Source: Streptomyces durocortorensis
Lineage (GTDB): Bacteria; Actinomycetota; Actinomycetes; Streptomycetales; Streptomycetaceae
Assembly (NCBI RefSeq): GCF_031760065.1
Contig: NZ_CP134500.1
Coordinates: 3,720,001-3,784,000, forward strand
Direction: 5' to 3'
Length of the DNA stretch: 64,000 nucleotides
Under the pieces are notes generated by a model. That model saw only the letters and a list, made by a program, of their open reading frames with translations. It ran no database searches and was not told where the DNA came from. Below, piece after piece: positions 51,691 to 60,570 of the stretch. The stretch's first letter is position 1. Every line of letters starts with the position of its first letter. The position numbers were made by a program, and so were the translations under genes.

Positions 51691-51724
51691 ACGGGGGCGT
51701 CGGCGGGCCCGCCGACGCCCCCGT
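51691..51724. terminator. Perfect 34-bp palindrome before the AI-2E-type transporter gene
   Basis: Two 17-base arms (ACGGGGGCGTCGGCGGG and its exact complement) with no spacer. It probably terminates the ABC operon, but it also ends only 14 bases before the GTG of the next gene, so it could fold in that gene's leader. A GTGAC-N5-GTCAC repeat lies just upstream (51673-51687). Confidence 0.75.
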
Positions 51725-51738
51725 GATCGGGTGGGAGG

Positions 51739-52848
51739 GTGCCCGCATCCAAGCCCCTCCTCCCCGACGACGCCCGTCGCACGGCAGCCTGGTGCGGGGT
51801 GGTGCTGCTCGTCGTGGCCGTCGCCGCCGTCGCTGTCTGGCTGGTCGTCGCCCTCAAGACCGCGGTCACCCCGGTACTCCTCGCCCTTCTCGGGACCGCG
51901 CTGCTCGGTCCCGTCCACCGCCGGCTCACCGCGCGCAGGCTCAACCGGTCCCTGGCCGCGGGCCTGACCTGCGCGGCCCTCGTGGCGGTGGTCGGCGGGG
52001 CCGGATACATCGTCGTCACCGCCCTTGTCGACTCCGGCGCCCAGATCGTCGCCTCGCTGAAGGACGCCGGTCAGTGGGTCGTCGACCACCTGGACATCGC
52101 GGGCGCCACGGACGTCGACAGCCTCGCCGACAACGCGCAGAACCTGGTCGAGAAGTTCGGGGCGAGCGCGGCGGGCGGTCTGCTCAGCGGTCTCAGCCTG
52201 GTCGGGACCCTGGTGGCGACCAGCGTGCTGGCCCTGCTGCTGACCTTCTTCTTCCTGCGTGACTCGGACCGGGCCGTGAACCTCGCCCACTCGGTGGCCC
52301 CGCGCGGCACCGGCGACCTGGTGGAGGCCATGGGGCGCCGGGCCTTCGAGGCCGTCGAGGGCTTCATGCGCGGTACGACGTTCATCGCCCTCATCGACGC
52401 CGTGTGCATCACGGTGGGCCTGCTGATCCTGGACGTACCGGGGGCGGTGGGGCTCGGTGCGCTGGTCTTCGTCGGCGCGTACATCCCGTACCTCGGGGCC
52501 TTCATCTCCGGCGCGGTCGCCGTGCTCGTCGCACTGGCCGACCGGGGGTTCGTGATCGCCCTGTGGGCCCTGGGGGTGGTGCTCGCGGTCCAGGTGCTGG
52601 AGGGGCATGTGCTCCAGCCGATGATCCAGAGCCGTACGGTCCAGATGCACCCAGCCGTGATCATGGTCGCGCTGACGGCGGGAGCGAGTGTGGCGGGCCT
52701 GCTCGGCATGCTGCTGGCCGTGCCTCTGTGCGCGGCGGCCTTCGGCGTGCTGGGGGAGCTGCGGAAGGGGTACGGGGCGTCTTCGGGGCCGCCTTCCGGC
52801 CCGTCGGGCGGCGAACCCGGCCCGTCCGGCGGCCCCGCCGCCCCGTAG
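51739..52848 (+). CDS. AI-2E family transporter (PerM-like permease)
   Basis: A 369-residue membrane protein. It has paired N-terminal helices (LLVVAVAAVAVWLVVALKTA), the family's long amphipathic middle and the C-terminal helix group (LIDAVCITVGLLILDVPGA, ALVFVGAYIPYLGAFISGAV), ending in a Ser/Gly/Pro tail. The family includes TqsA and UPF0118 sodium/proton antiporters; the substrate is unknown. The GTG at 51739 is the first in-frame start after a stop at 51724. GGGAGG directly abuts it, which is too close for a normal ribosome site, so a leaderless mRNA or a later GTG is possible. Confidence 0.85.
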   Translation: MPASKPLLPDDARRTAAWCGVVLLVVAVAAVAVWLVVALKTAVTPVLLALLGTALLGPVHRRLTARRLNRSLAAGLTCAALVAVVGGAGYIVVTALVDSGAQIVASLKDAGQWVVDHLDIAGATDVDSLADNAQNLVEKFGASAAGGLLSGLSLVGTLVATSVLALLLTFFFLRDSDRAVNLAHSVAPRGTGDLVEAMGRRAFEAVEGFMRGTTFIALIDAVCITVGLLILDVPGAVGLGALVFVGAYIPYLGAFISGAVAVLVALADRGFVIALWALGVVLAVQVLEGHVLQPMIQSRTVQMHPAVIMVALTAGASVAGLLGMLLAVPLCAAAFGVLGELRKGYGASSGPPSGPSGGEPGPSGGPAAP

Positions 52849-52858
52849 GCCTCCGGAA

Positions 52859-54997
52859 TCAGGCCTCCGCCGACTTCCCCGGTTCCCCCGACTCCCCCGG
52901 CTCGTCCGACTCGTACAGCTCGAACCAGATCGACTTCCCCTCCCCCCGCGGGTCCACCCCCCACGCGTCCGCCAGCATCTCCATCAGCACCAGCCCCCGC
53001 CCGCTGGACGCCATCTCGCCAGGCCGCCGTTTGTGCGGCAGCTCGTCGCTGGCGTCGGCCACTTCGACGCGCAGCCGCCGCTCCCCCCGCTCCCCGGCGA
53101 CCTCCGCCACCATCAGCGCGTCCCCGTCCGTGTGGACGAGCACGTTGGTGGCCATCTCGGAGACCATCAGGACCGCCGAGTCGACCTGCTCCGGGTCGCT
53201 CCAGTCGTGCAGCAGCTCCCGTACGAGCTGCCGCCCCACCGAGACCCGCTCGGGTTCGGCCTGCGCGATGGTCAGGACGCTGCGGCGCGGCGGGGCCTCC
53301 CGGGCCGGGGCGATCTCGCGCCGCAGCACCAGGACTGCGATGTCGTCCTCGCGCCGGTCCGCGAGCGGTCCCGTCGTGTAGTGCGAGGTCGGCCCGTGCA
53401 CGGCCTGGACGAGCGCGTCGGCCATCCCCTCCAGATCCTCGGTGGGCTCCTCCAGGACCGGGCGCAGCCGGGTCCAGCCGGTGGCCATGTCGTGTCCGCC
53501 GGTCTCGATCAGGCCATCCGTGCACAGCATGATCGTCTCGCCGGGTTCCAGGACCACCCGGGTGGTGGGGTAGTCCGAGTCCGTCTCGATGCCGAGCGGC
53601 AGCCCGCCCGCCGTCTGCCGGATCACCGCGGTGCCGTCGGCGCTGATCACCACCGGGTCCGGATGGCCCGCACGGGCGATGTCCAGGGTCCCGGCCTCGG
53701 GGTTCACCTCCGCGTACAGGCAGGTCGCGAAGCGCGGCGCCGGGGGCTCCTGGTCGCCCTCCACGCTCTCGTACGCGTCGGTGAGCCCGGACAGGAAGCG
53801 TGAGGCCCGGGAGAGCACCGCGTCCGGGCGGTGCCCCTCGGAGGCGTAGGCGCGCAGGGCGATGCGGAGCTGGCCCATCAGCCCGGCGGCCCGGACGTCA
53901 TGGCCCTGGACGTCCCCGATGACCAGGGCGATGCGTCCGTTGGGCAGCGGGATCATGTCGTACCAGTCGCCGCCGACCTGGAGCCCGCCGCCGGTCGGCA
54001 CGTACCGTGCGGCCACCGTCATACCAGGGATGTCCGGTCCCAGGGTCGGCATCATCGAGCGCTGGAGCCCGAGTGACAGCTCACGCTCCGTCTCGGCGAC
54101 CCCGGCGCGGGCCAGGGCCTGGGCGAGCATCCGGGCGACCGTGGAGAGCACCGCGCGCTCGTCGGGCGAGAACCCCACCGGATGTCTGAACCCGGCCATC
54201 CAGGCGCCCATCGTGCGGCCGGAGGACACCAGCGGCAGGAAGGCCCAGGACTGCCGGCCGAAGCGCCGGGCGAGCGGCCAGGTGGCGGGGTAGCGGCGAC
54301 GGTACTCCTCCGGCGACGGGAGGTAGATCGCCCGGCCGGTGCGGACGACCTCGGCGGCCGGGTAGTCGGTCTCCAGCGGCATGTCGGTGAAGGGGTCCTC
54401 GTCCCCCACGTTGTGCCCGTGGTGCCCGATGATGGTCAGCCGCTCCCCGGCGGCCCCGAAGACCGCGAGCCCGTCCGGGGAGAAGCCGGGCATGGACAGC
54501 GATCCGGCGACCCGCAGCACCTCCTCGGTGGACCGGGCCTCGGCCAGCGCCCGCCCGGCGTCCAGCAGGAACGCCTCCCGGGAGCGGCGCCAGTCCCCGG
54601 TGATCGGCGGGTGCGAGACATCGGAGGAGCCGGGCTGCGGTTCGGCGACCTCCTGGAGGGTGCCGATGAGGACGTAGTGCTCGGTGTCCCCGCGGTCGGG
54701 GATGACCGGCTTGGAGCGGCTGCGCACGGTACGCAGCACCCGCCCGCGCTCGTCGACGATCCGCAGCCGCGCCTCTGCCAGGGTGCCCTCGGTGACGGCG
54801 AGGTTCACGACCCCGTAGATCTCGTTCCAGTCGACCGGATGGAAACGGGAGCGCACCGCCGACTCCCGGTAGCTGCCGGGCTCGGGCGGCAGGCCGAGCA
54901 GCCGGGCCGCCTCCGCGTCGAGCGTGACCGTGCCGGCTGCGTTGTCCCAGCGCCACAGGCCCGTCGCGATCGCGGCCAGGACTTCCTCGGTGCGCAT
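52859..54997 (-). CDS. PAS-GAF-PP2C (SpoIIE-type) phosphatase with C-terminal anti-sigma-like ATPase domain
   Basis: A 712-residue signalling protein. In order it has a PAS-like domain (1-110, LWRWDNAAGTVTLDAEAARLL), a GAF domain (about 145-300), a PP2C/SpoIIE phosphatase (about 315-550) and an RsbW-type HATPase (about 575-700). The phosphatase metal-binding motifs are intact (GGDWYDMI, IGDVQGHD, CTDGLIE, EDDIAVLVL), and so is the ATPase N-box SEMATNVLVHT. Such proteins dephosphorylate and may re-phosphorylate an anti-sigma antagonist in partner-switching pathways. It is soluble, and no cognate sigma gene is adjacent. Divergent from aspS by 166 bases. Confidence 0.92.
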   Translation of the reverse strand: MRTEEVLAAIATGLWRWDNAAGTVTLDAEAARLLGLPPEPGSYRESAVRSRFHPVDWNEIYGVVNLAVTEGTLAEARLRIVDERGRVLRTVRSRSKPVIPDRGDTEHYVLIGTLQEVAEPQPGSSDVSHPPITGDWRRSREAFLLDAGRALAEARSTEEVLRVAGSLSMPGFSPDGLAVFGAAGERLTIIGHHGHNVGDEDPFTDMPLETDYPAAEVVRTGRAIYLPSPEEYRRRYPATWPLARRFGRQSWAFLPLVSSGRTMGAWMAGFRHPVGFSPDERAVLSTVARMLAQALARAGVAETERELSLGLQRSMMPTLGPDIPGMTVAARYVPTGGGLQVGGDWYDMIPLPNGRIALVIGDVQGHDVRAAGLMGQLRIALRAYASEGHRPDAVLSRASRFLSGLTDAYESVEGDQEPPAPRFATCLYAEVNPEAGTLDIARAGHPDPVVISADGTAVIRQTAGGLPLGIETDSDYPTTRVVLEPGETIMLCTDGLIETGGHDMATGWTRLRPVLEEPTEDLEGMADALVQAVHGPTSHYTTGPLADRREDDIAVLVLRREIAPAREAPPRRSVLTIAQAEPERVSVGRQLVRELLHDWSDPEQVDSAVLMVSEMATNVLVHTDGDALMVAEVAGERGERRLRVEVADASDELPHKRRPGEMASSGRGLVLMEMLADAWGVDPRGEGKSIWFELYESDEPGESGEPGKSAEA

Positions 54998-55163
54998 TGC
55001 CCCACTTTAGGAAGATCTGATCGGCGGACGCCACCGAGGGGCGGCCACCTGCCCCGGCGGCCGGGCAGGCGGGCAGCGCAAAGGGAAATGAAGCGGCCCG
55101 GCCCTGGGCGGTAGCCTGGGGAGGCTCAATCCACCCCTAACCGCGAAGACTGGATGAACGACG

Positions 55164-56960
55164 ATGCATCGGTACAGGTCCCACACCTGCGGCGAGCTCC
55201 GCGCCTCTGACGTCGGCACCGACGTCCGGCTGAGCGGCTGGCTGCACAATCGCCGAGACCTGGGCGGCATCCTCTTCATCGATCTGCGCGACCACTACGG
55301 TCTGGTGCAGCTCGTCGCCCGCCCCGGCACCCCCGGCAACGACGCCCTGGCGAAGCTGACCAAGGAGACCGTCGTCCGTATCGACGGCAAGGTCTCCGCG
55401 CGCGGCGCCGACAACGTCAACCCGGAGCTGCCGACCGGTGAGGTCGAGATCGAGGTCACCGAGGTCGAGGTGCTCGGCGAGGCCGGCCCGCTGCCGTTCA
55501 CGATCAACACCGAGGACGGCGTCAACGAGGAGCGGCGCCTGGAGTACCGCTTCCTCGACCTGCGCCGCGAGCGCATGCACCGCAACATCATGCTGCGCTC
55601 GGCCGTGATCGCCTCCATCCGCTCCAAGATGGTGGCCCTCGGCTTCAACGAGATGGCGACCCCGATCCTCACCGCGACCTCCCCCGAGGGCGCGCGTGAC
55701 TTCGTCGTCCCGTCCCGGCTGAACCCCGGCAAGTTCTACGCGCTGCCGCAGGCCCCGCAGCAGTTCAAGCAGCTGCTGATGATCTCGGGCTTCGACCGCT
55801 ACTTCCAGATCGCGCCCTGCTTCCGCGACGAGGACGCGCGTGCGGACCGTTCGCCGGGCGAGTTCTACCAGCTCGACGTCGAGATGTCCTTCGTCGAGCA
55901 GGAGGACGTCTTCCAGCCGATCGAGAAGCTGATGACCGAGCTCTTCACCGAGTTCGGCAACGGCCGTGAGGTCACCTCGCCGTTCCCGCGCATTCCGTTC
56001 CGCGAGTCGATGCTGAAGTACGGCAACGACAAGCCGGACCTGCGCGCCAAGCTGGAGCTCGTCGACATCTCGGATGTCTTCGCCGACTCCGGGTTCAAGG
56101 CGTTCGCGGGCAAGCACGTCCGCGCGCTGCCGGTCCCGGACACCGCGGGCCAGTCCCGGAAGTTCTTCGACGGCCTCGGTGAGTACGCCGTCGAGCACGG
56201 CGCCAAGGGCCTCGCCTGGGTGCGGGTGGGCGAGGACGGCACGCTGGCCGGTCCCATCGCCAAGTTCCTCACCGAGACCGACGTGAAGACGCTCACCGAG
56301 CGCCTCTCGCTGGTCCCGGGCCACGCGGTCTTCTTCGGGGCAGGCGAGTTCGACGAGGTCTCCAAGATCATGTCGGCCGTCCGGGTCGAGGCCGCCAAGC
56401 GCGCCGGTCACTTCGAGGAGGGCGTCTTCCGGTTCTGCTGGATCGTCGACTTCCCGATGTACGAGCGGGACGAGGAGACCGGGAAGATCGACTTCTCGCA
56501 CAACCCCTTCTCGATGCCCCAGGGCGGCCTGGCCGACCTGGAGGAGAAGGACCCGCTGGACATCCTGGCCTGGCAGTACGACATCGTCTGCAACGGCATC
56601 GAGCTGTCCTCGGGCGCCATCCGTAACCACGAGCCCGAGCTCATGCTCAAGGCCTTCGAGATCGCCGGTTACGACCGGGAGACCGTCGAGCACGAGTTCG
56701 CGGGCATGCTCCGCGCGTTCCGCCTCGGCGCCCCGCCGCACGGTGGCATCGCCCCGGGCGTCGACCGCATCGTGATGCTGCTCGCCGACGAGCCCAACAT
56801 CCGCGAGACGATCGCCTTCCCGCTCAACGGCAACGCCCAGGACCTGATGATGGGCGCCCCGACCGAGCTGGACGAGACCCGTCTGCGCGAGCTGAACATC
56901 CAGCTGCGCAAGCCGGTCGCCGCGAAGGGCGCGACGGAGAAGCCCGCCTCGGAGAAGTAG
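55164..56960 (+). CDS. aspS: Aspartyl-tRNA synthetase
   Basis: A 598-residue class IIb synthetase of bacterial length. The N-terminal OB-fold anticodon domain ([19 protein letters not shown]), motif 2 ([20 protein letters not shown]), the GAD insertion (about 300-420) and motif 3 ([13 protein letters not shown]) are all present. It charges tRNA-Asp, and probably tRNA-Asn where GatCAB is used. The ATG at 55164 gives [12 protein letters not shown], the usual start. A parS site and a strong terminator follow the stop. Confidence 0.96.
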   Translation: MHRYRSHTCGELRASDVGTDVRLSGWLHNRRDLGGILFIDLRDHYGLVQLVARPGTPGNDALAKLTKETVVRIDGKVSARGADNVNPELPTGEVEIEVTEVEVLGEAGPLPFTINTEDGVNEERRLEYRFLDLRRERMHRNIMLRSAVIASIRSKMVALGFNEMATPILTATSPEGARDFVVPSRLNPGKFYALPQAPQQFKQLLMISGFDRYFQIAPCFRDEDARADRSPGEFYQLDVEMSFVEQEDVFQPIEKLMTELFTEFGNGREVTSPFPRIPFRESMLKYGNDKPDLRAKLELVDISDVFADSGFKAFAGKHVRALPVPDTAGQSRKFFDGLGEYAVEHGAKGLAWVRVGEDGTLAGPIAKFLTETDVKTLTERLSLVPGHAVFFGAGEFDEVSKIMSAVRVEAAKRAGHFEEGVFRFCWIVDFPMYERDEETGKIDFSHNPFSMPQGGLADLEEKDPLDILAWQYDIVCNGIELSSGAIRNHEPELMLKAFEIAGYDRETVEHEFAGMLRAFRLGAPPHGGIAPGVDRIVMLLADEPNIRETIAFPLNGNAQDLMMGAPTELDETRLRELNIQLRKPVAAKGATEKPASEK

Positions 56961-56984
56961 GGCGCACCGTCCCGCTCCGCGGAT

Positions 56985-56998
56985 GTTTCACGTGAAAC
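56985..56998. other. parS: parS site (ParB-binding), copy 3
   Basis: A perfect GTTTCACGTGAAAC 25 bases after the aspS stop. Its last five bases (GAAAC, 56994-56998) are also the first five of the terminator stem, so a ParB site and a transcription terminator share sequence. Confidence 0.93.
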
Positions 56999-57029
56999 AG
57001 CCCCCGATCACCCGATCGGGGGCTGTTTC
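56994..57029 (+). terminator. aspS terminator overlapping parS
   Basis: A perfect 16-bp stem (GAAACAGCCCCCGATC at 56994-57009 with 57014-57029) with an ACCC loop. Confidence 0.9.
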
Positions 57030-57197
57030 GTTGCCTGCGCGGAAGAGTCGGTGACGGGCGGGCGACGCGGTACAGCCGGATGGCCCCGGTTCAGGTTCGG
57101 CCGGGCCGGGCGCGGCAAAGACTGGCACCGAGACACCCCTCTCACACTGTGTGCCGCCCCGCCACGCCCTCCGCCGTCACCCGAGGAGCCCGCCGCC

Positions 57198-57980
57198 GTG
57201 TCCGTCCCGCGCCGCCCGCCCGCCCTGCTCGTCGCACCGCTCCTCGCCCTGGCCCTGTTGCTCACCGGCTGCTCCTCCGGTACGCCCTCCGCCCCCACCG
57301 ACCCGGCGCGGGGCGCGGCGGGCCCCCAGTCCGACGCCGCGTCCACACCCCGGTCCTCACTCAGCGCCGAGCCCACTCCCACGCCTGCGGAGATCCCGGG
57401 CCTCGGGCCACAGACCCAGGCGCAGATCCCCGCCGACGCCCGGCAGGCGTTCGTCGTGACGGGGGAGGAAGCCGACTCCAACCAGTCCAGCGGGGTCCTC
57501 TACAGCCGGGAGGACCCCGCGCAGGGCTGGCAGCCCGTCGCGGGTCCCTGGCAGGCCCACAACGGTATGGAGGGCTGGACCGACCACCACGTGGCGGGTG
57601 ACCTGCGGTCCCCGACGGGCGTCTACTCCCTCACCGACGCGGGTGGCCGCCTCCCCGACCCGGGGGCGCTGCTTCCGTACGACGAGCACCCCCGGTTCGC
57701 GGTGGACGGCGTGGGCTTCTTCGGGGAGTCGCTGGAGGGCTCCTTCGACTACGTCATCGCGATCAACTACAACCGCACGGAGGGCGTCAGCCCCCTGAAC
57801 CGCACCCGCCCGCTCGGTCTCGGACGCGGCGGAGGCATCTGGATCCACGTCGACCACGGCGGCCCCACCCAGGGCTGCGTCTCGGTCCCGGAGAAGCGCA
57901 TGAAGGAGCTCCTGCGAACCCTGGACCCAGCGATGAACCCGGTGATCGTGATGGGGGACGCGGGGTCGCTGGGGCGGTGA
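57198..57980 (+). CDS. L,D-transpeptidase-like lipoprotein (YkuD-type motif)
   Basis: A 260-residue lipoprotein: signal peptide with lipobox L-T-G-C (LALALLLTGCSS), Pro/Ser/Thr linker, then a catalytic domain. The core has WTDHHVAGDLRSPTGVYSL, FFGESLEGSFDYVIAINYN and the active-site stretch IWIHVDHGGPTQGCVSVP, which keeps the His and Cys of L,D-transpeptidase/YkuD domains. It may modify peptidoglycan cross-links at the outer membrane face. The GTG at 57198 has GAGGAG 9 bases upstream; the open frame further upstream has no start with a ribosome site. Four GGTGAGCC-type 8-bp repeats begin at its stop. Confidence 0.85.
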   Translation: MSVPRRPPALLVAPLLALALLLTGCSSGTPSAPTDPARGAAGPQSDAASTPRSSLSAEPTPTPAEIPGLGPQTQAQIPADARQAFVVTGEEADSNQSSGVLYSREDPAQGWQPVAGPWQAHNGMEGWTDHHVAGDLRSPTGVYSLTDAGGRLPDPGALLPYDEHPRFAVDGVGFFGESLEGSFDYVIAINYNRTEGVSPLNRTRPLGLGRGGGIWIHVDHGGPTQGCVSVPEKRMKELLRTLDPAMNPVIVMGDAGSLGR

Positions 57981-58004
57981 GCCGGTGAGCCGGTGAGCCG
58001 GTGA
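57976..58004 (+). repeat. 8-bp tandem repeat at a stop codon
   Basis: GGTGAGCC repeated three times and a fourth degenerate copy GGTGATCG, starting in the stop codon of the transpeptidase-like gene. Each unit carries a TGA, so slippage would not remove termination. Confidence 0.7.
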
Positions 58005-58092
58005 TCGGGCGTACGGGCGGGGCCCTTGCCCATACGCTGAAAATGTTCCCCGGTACAAGTGGCCCGGTGGTCCGGTGCAGGAGGAGGTCGTT

Positions 58093-58674
58093 GTGAGCGT
58101 GGTCGAGGACCGCGTCCTGACGCAGGACGTCTTCGAGGAACTGGCCCGTAGCGCCATACGTGCTGAGGAGGCACTGCGGCTGGAGTTCGTGAACGGGAAA
58201 CTGGGGGTCAAGGCTGTGCCGGACGGGGACCACGGGCGGATCATCGCCTGGCTGACGCAGATCTGCATGCAGTCGGATCCGAGCAGGTGGCTCTTCGGCG
58301 AGCAAGGCCTCCGTATTGAGTCCTACCGCAGGGGCAACGCCCGCCCCGATGCCAGTCTCGCTCCGATCGACAGCTTTGTCGGCCAAGGCGAATGGGCCAG
58401 CCCCGACGACGTGCTCATGGTCGTCGAGGTCACCTCGTACGACGAGGACACCGACCGTCGCAACCGCGTCGAGAAGCCGCGTGCGTACGCCGAGACCGGA
58501 ATCCCCGTCTATCTGCTGATCGACCGGGACGCCTGCGAGGTGAAGGTCCACTCGGGGCCCGACGGTGTGCGCTACGAGCAGGTCGTGACGGTGCCGTACG
58601 GCAAGACCGTCACCCTGCCCGACCCGGTCGGGATCGAGCTGGACACCGAGCCGCTCAAGAACTGGGTGCGCTGA
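58093..58674 (+). CDS. Uma2-family putative nuclease-fold protein
   Basis: A 193-residue DUF820/Uma2 protein. Motifs are LRLEFVNGKLGVKAVPDG, NARPDASLAP (PD element), VLMVVEVTSYDEDTDRRNR (E-x-T/K) and AYAETGIPVYLLID. It shares the fold, but little sequence, with the copy at 40504. GTG start at 58093 has GGAGG 5 bases upstream. Closely followed by a terminator and the converging metG. Confidence 0.85.
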   Translation: MSVVEDRVLTQDVFEELARSAIRAEEALRLEFVNGKLGVKAVPDGDHGRIIAWLTQICMQSDPSRWLFGEQGLRIESYRRGNARPDASLAPIDSFVGQGEWASPDDVLMVVEVTSYDEDTDRRNRVEKPRAYAETGIPVYLLIDRDACEVKVHSGPDGVRYEQVVTVPYGKTVTLPDPVGIELDTEPLKNWVR

Positions 58675-58708
58675 CCCGACGCCGGAAGAGCCCGACGCCG
58701 TAAGAGCA

Positions 58709-58743
58709 GGAGCCCGGGACCGCCACTCGCGGTCCCGGGCTCC
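58709..58743. terminator. Bidirectional terminator between Uma2 gene and metG
   Basis: A 15-bp stem (GGAGCCCGGGACCGC at 58709-58723 with 58729-58743), CACTC loop, between converging stops. Confidence 0.88.
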
Positions 58744-58764
58744 CGGCGTACGTACGTCAACCAG

Positions 58765-60378
58765 CTACGCCGGCTTCTCCTCCAGGCGGGGGAACAGCAC
58801 CGCGCCCTTCGTCACCGTCGTGCCCGCGGACAGGACGCCCCAGGTGCCCGCGTCCTGGACCTTCTGGTCGGCCAGCGCGCCCAGGGACTCCTCGGCGCCC
58901 AGGGACTCCCAGAGCTTCTGCGAGGTCTCCGGCATCACGGCGTTGAGCAGGACCGCGACCCCGCGCAGCGATTCGGCGGCGGTGTAGAGGATGGTCGCCA
59001 GACGGGCCTGGCCCTCCGGAGTGGTGTCCTTGGCCACCTTCCACGGCTCCTGCTCCGTGATGTAGCCGTTGACCTGCTTCACGAAGTCGAAGATCGCCAG
59101 GATGCCGCCCTGGAAGTCCAGCTCCTCGCCGATCTTCCGGTCGGCGGTCGCCACGGCCTTCGCCAGGCCCTCCTGCACGGCCCGCTCGGCGTCACCGGCG
59201 GCCGTCGCCTCCGGCAGCGCCCCGCCGAAGTACTTGCCGACCATCGCCGCGACGCGCGAGGCGAGGTTGCCGTAGTCGTTGGCCAGCTCGGAGGTGTACC
59301 GGGCGGAGAAGTCCTCCCAGGAGAACGACCCGTCGCTGCCGTAGGAGATGGCCCGCAGGAAATACCAGCGGTAGGCGTCAACGCCGAAGTGCGAGGTCAG
59401 GTCCTGCGGCTTGATGCCGGTCAGGTTCGACTTCGACATCTTCTCGCCGCCCACCATCAGCCAGCCGTTGGCGACGACCTTGCCGGGGAGCGGCAGGCCC
59501 TGCGCCATCAGCATCGCGGGCCAGATCACCGAGTGGAAGCGGAGGATGTCCTTGCCGATCAGGTGCACGTTCGCCGGGAACGTACCCTCGAACTTCTCCT
59601 GGTTGGCGCCGTATCCGACCGCCGTCGCGTAGTTGAGCAGCGCGTCGACCCACACGTAGATGACGTGCTTGTCGTCCCACGGCACCGGGACGCCCCAGTC
59701 GAACGTCGAGCGGGAGATCGACAGGTCCTGGAGGCCCTGCTCGACGAAGTTCACGACCTCGTTGCGCGCCGACTCGGGCTGGATGAAGCCCGGGTTCGCC
59801 GCGTAGAACTCCAGCAGCTTCGGGCCGTACTCGCTGAGCTTGAAGAAGTAGTTCTCCTCCTTGAGGAGCTCCACCGGCTTCTTGTGGATCGGGCACAGCT
59901 TCTGACCGGCGAACTCGCCCTCGCCGTCGATCAGATCGCCGGGGAGCTTGTACTCCTCGCAGCCCACGCAGTACGGGCCTTCGTACCCGCCCTTGTAGAT
60001 CTCGCCCTTGTCGTACAGGTCCTGGACGAACTCCTGCACACGGTCGGTGTGCCGCTTCTCCGTGGTCCGGATGAAGTCGTCGTTCGCGATGTTCAGGTGC
60101 TCCCAGAGGGGCTTCCACGCCTCCTCGACGAGCTTGTCCGCCCAAGCCTGCGGAGTCACGTTGTTCGCCTCGGCCGTGCGCATGATCTTCTGACCGTGCT
60201 CGTCCGTGCCGGTGAGGTACCACACCTTCTCGCCGCGCTGGCGGTGCCAGCGCGTGAGCACGTCGCCTGCGACGGTCGTGTAGGCGTGGCCCAGGTGAGG
60301 AGCGTCGTTGACGTAGTAGATGGGGGTCGAGACGTAGTACGCCGTCGCCCCCTGCTTCTCGGATCCAGTGGCCGCCAT
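58765..60378 (-). CDS. metG: Methionyl-tRNA synthetase
   Basis: A 537-residue class I synthetase of the short, dimerisation-domain-lacking type. HIGH motif is P27-H-L-G-H31, KMSKS is K313-S317 in GGEKMSKSNLTG, and a zinc-knuckle insertion has CVGCEEYKLPGDLI with CPIHKKP. The anticodon-binding helical domain ends the protein. The start at MAATGSEKQG is chosen; the 11 upstream residues in frame lack a ribosome site. Divergent from the two-component system across 192 bases. Confidence 0.95.
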   Translation of the reverse strand: MAATGSEKQGATAYYVSTPIYYVNDAPHLGHAYTTVAGDVLTRWHRQRGEKVWYLTGTDEHGQKIMRTAEANNVTPQAWADKLVEEAWKPLWEHLNIANDDFIRTTEKRHTDRVQEFVQDLYDKGEIYKGGYEGPYCVGCEEYKLPGDLIDGEGEFAGQKLCPIHKKPVELLKEENYFFKLSEYGPKLLEFYAANPGFIQPESARNEVVNFVEQGLQDLSISRSTFDWGVPVPWDDKHVIYVWVDALLNYATAVGYGANQEKFEGTFPANVHLIGKDILRFHSVIWPAMLMAQGLPLPGKVVANGWLMVGGEKMSKSNLTGIKPQDLTSHFGVDAYRWYFLRAISYGSDGSFSWEDFSARYTSELANDYGNLASRVAAMVGKYFGGALPEATAAGDAERAVQEGLAKAVATADRKIGEELDFQGGILAIFDFVKQVNGYITEQEPWKVAKDTTPEGQARLATILYTAAESLRGVAVLLNAVMPETSQKLWESLGAEESLGALADQKVQDAGTWGVLSAGTTVTKGAVLFPRLEEKPA

Positions 60379-60570
60379 GGTCGAAATCCTAACGGCCCGT
60401 TCAAGATCCACTCACATCGTTAACGACGGCCGCGCGCGGGCGGAGGGGGCGCTCTCCGGCGGCGGGCCAGTGGAGAGCTTTGCGAAACATCACTTCCCGC
60501 AATGCTTCCCCTGGGAAAGACGCATCCTGGGAGGGAGCGGACGAGCGTGCACGAGACAGGGGACGTCATC

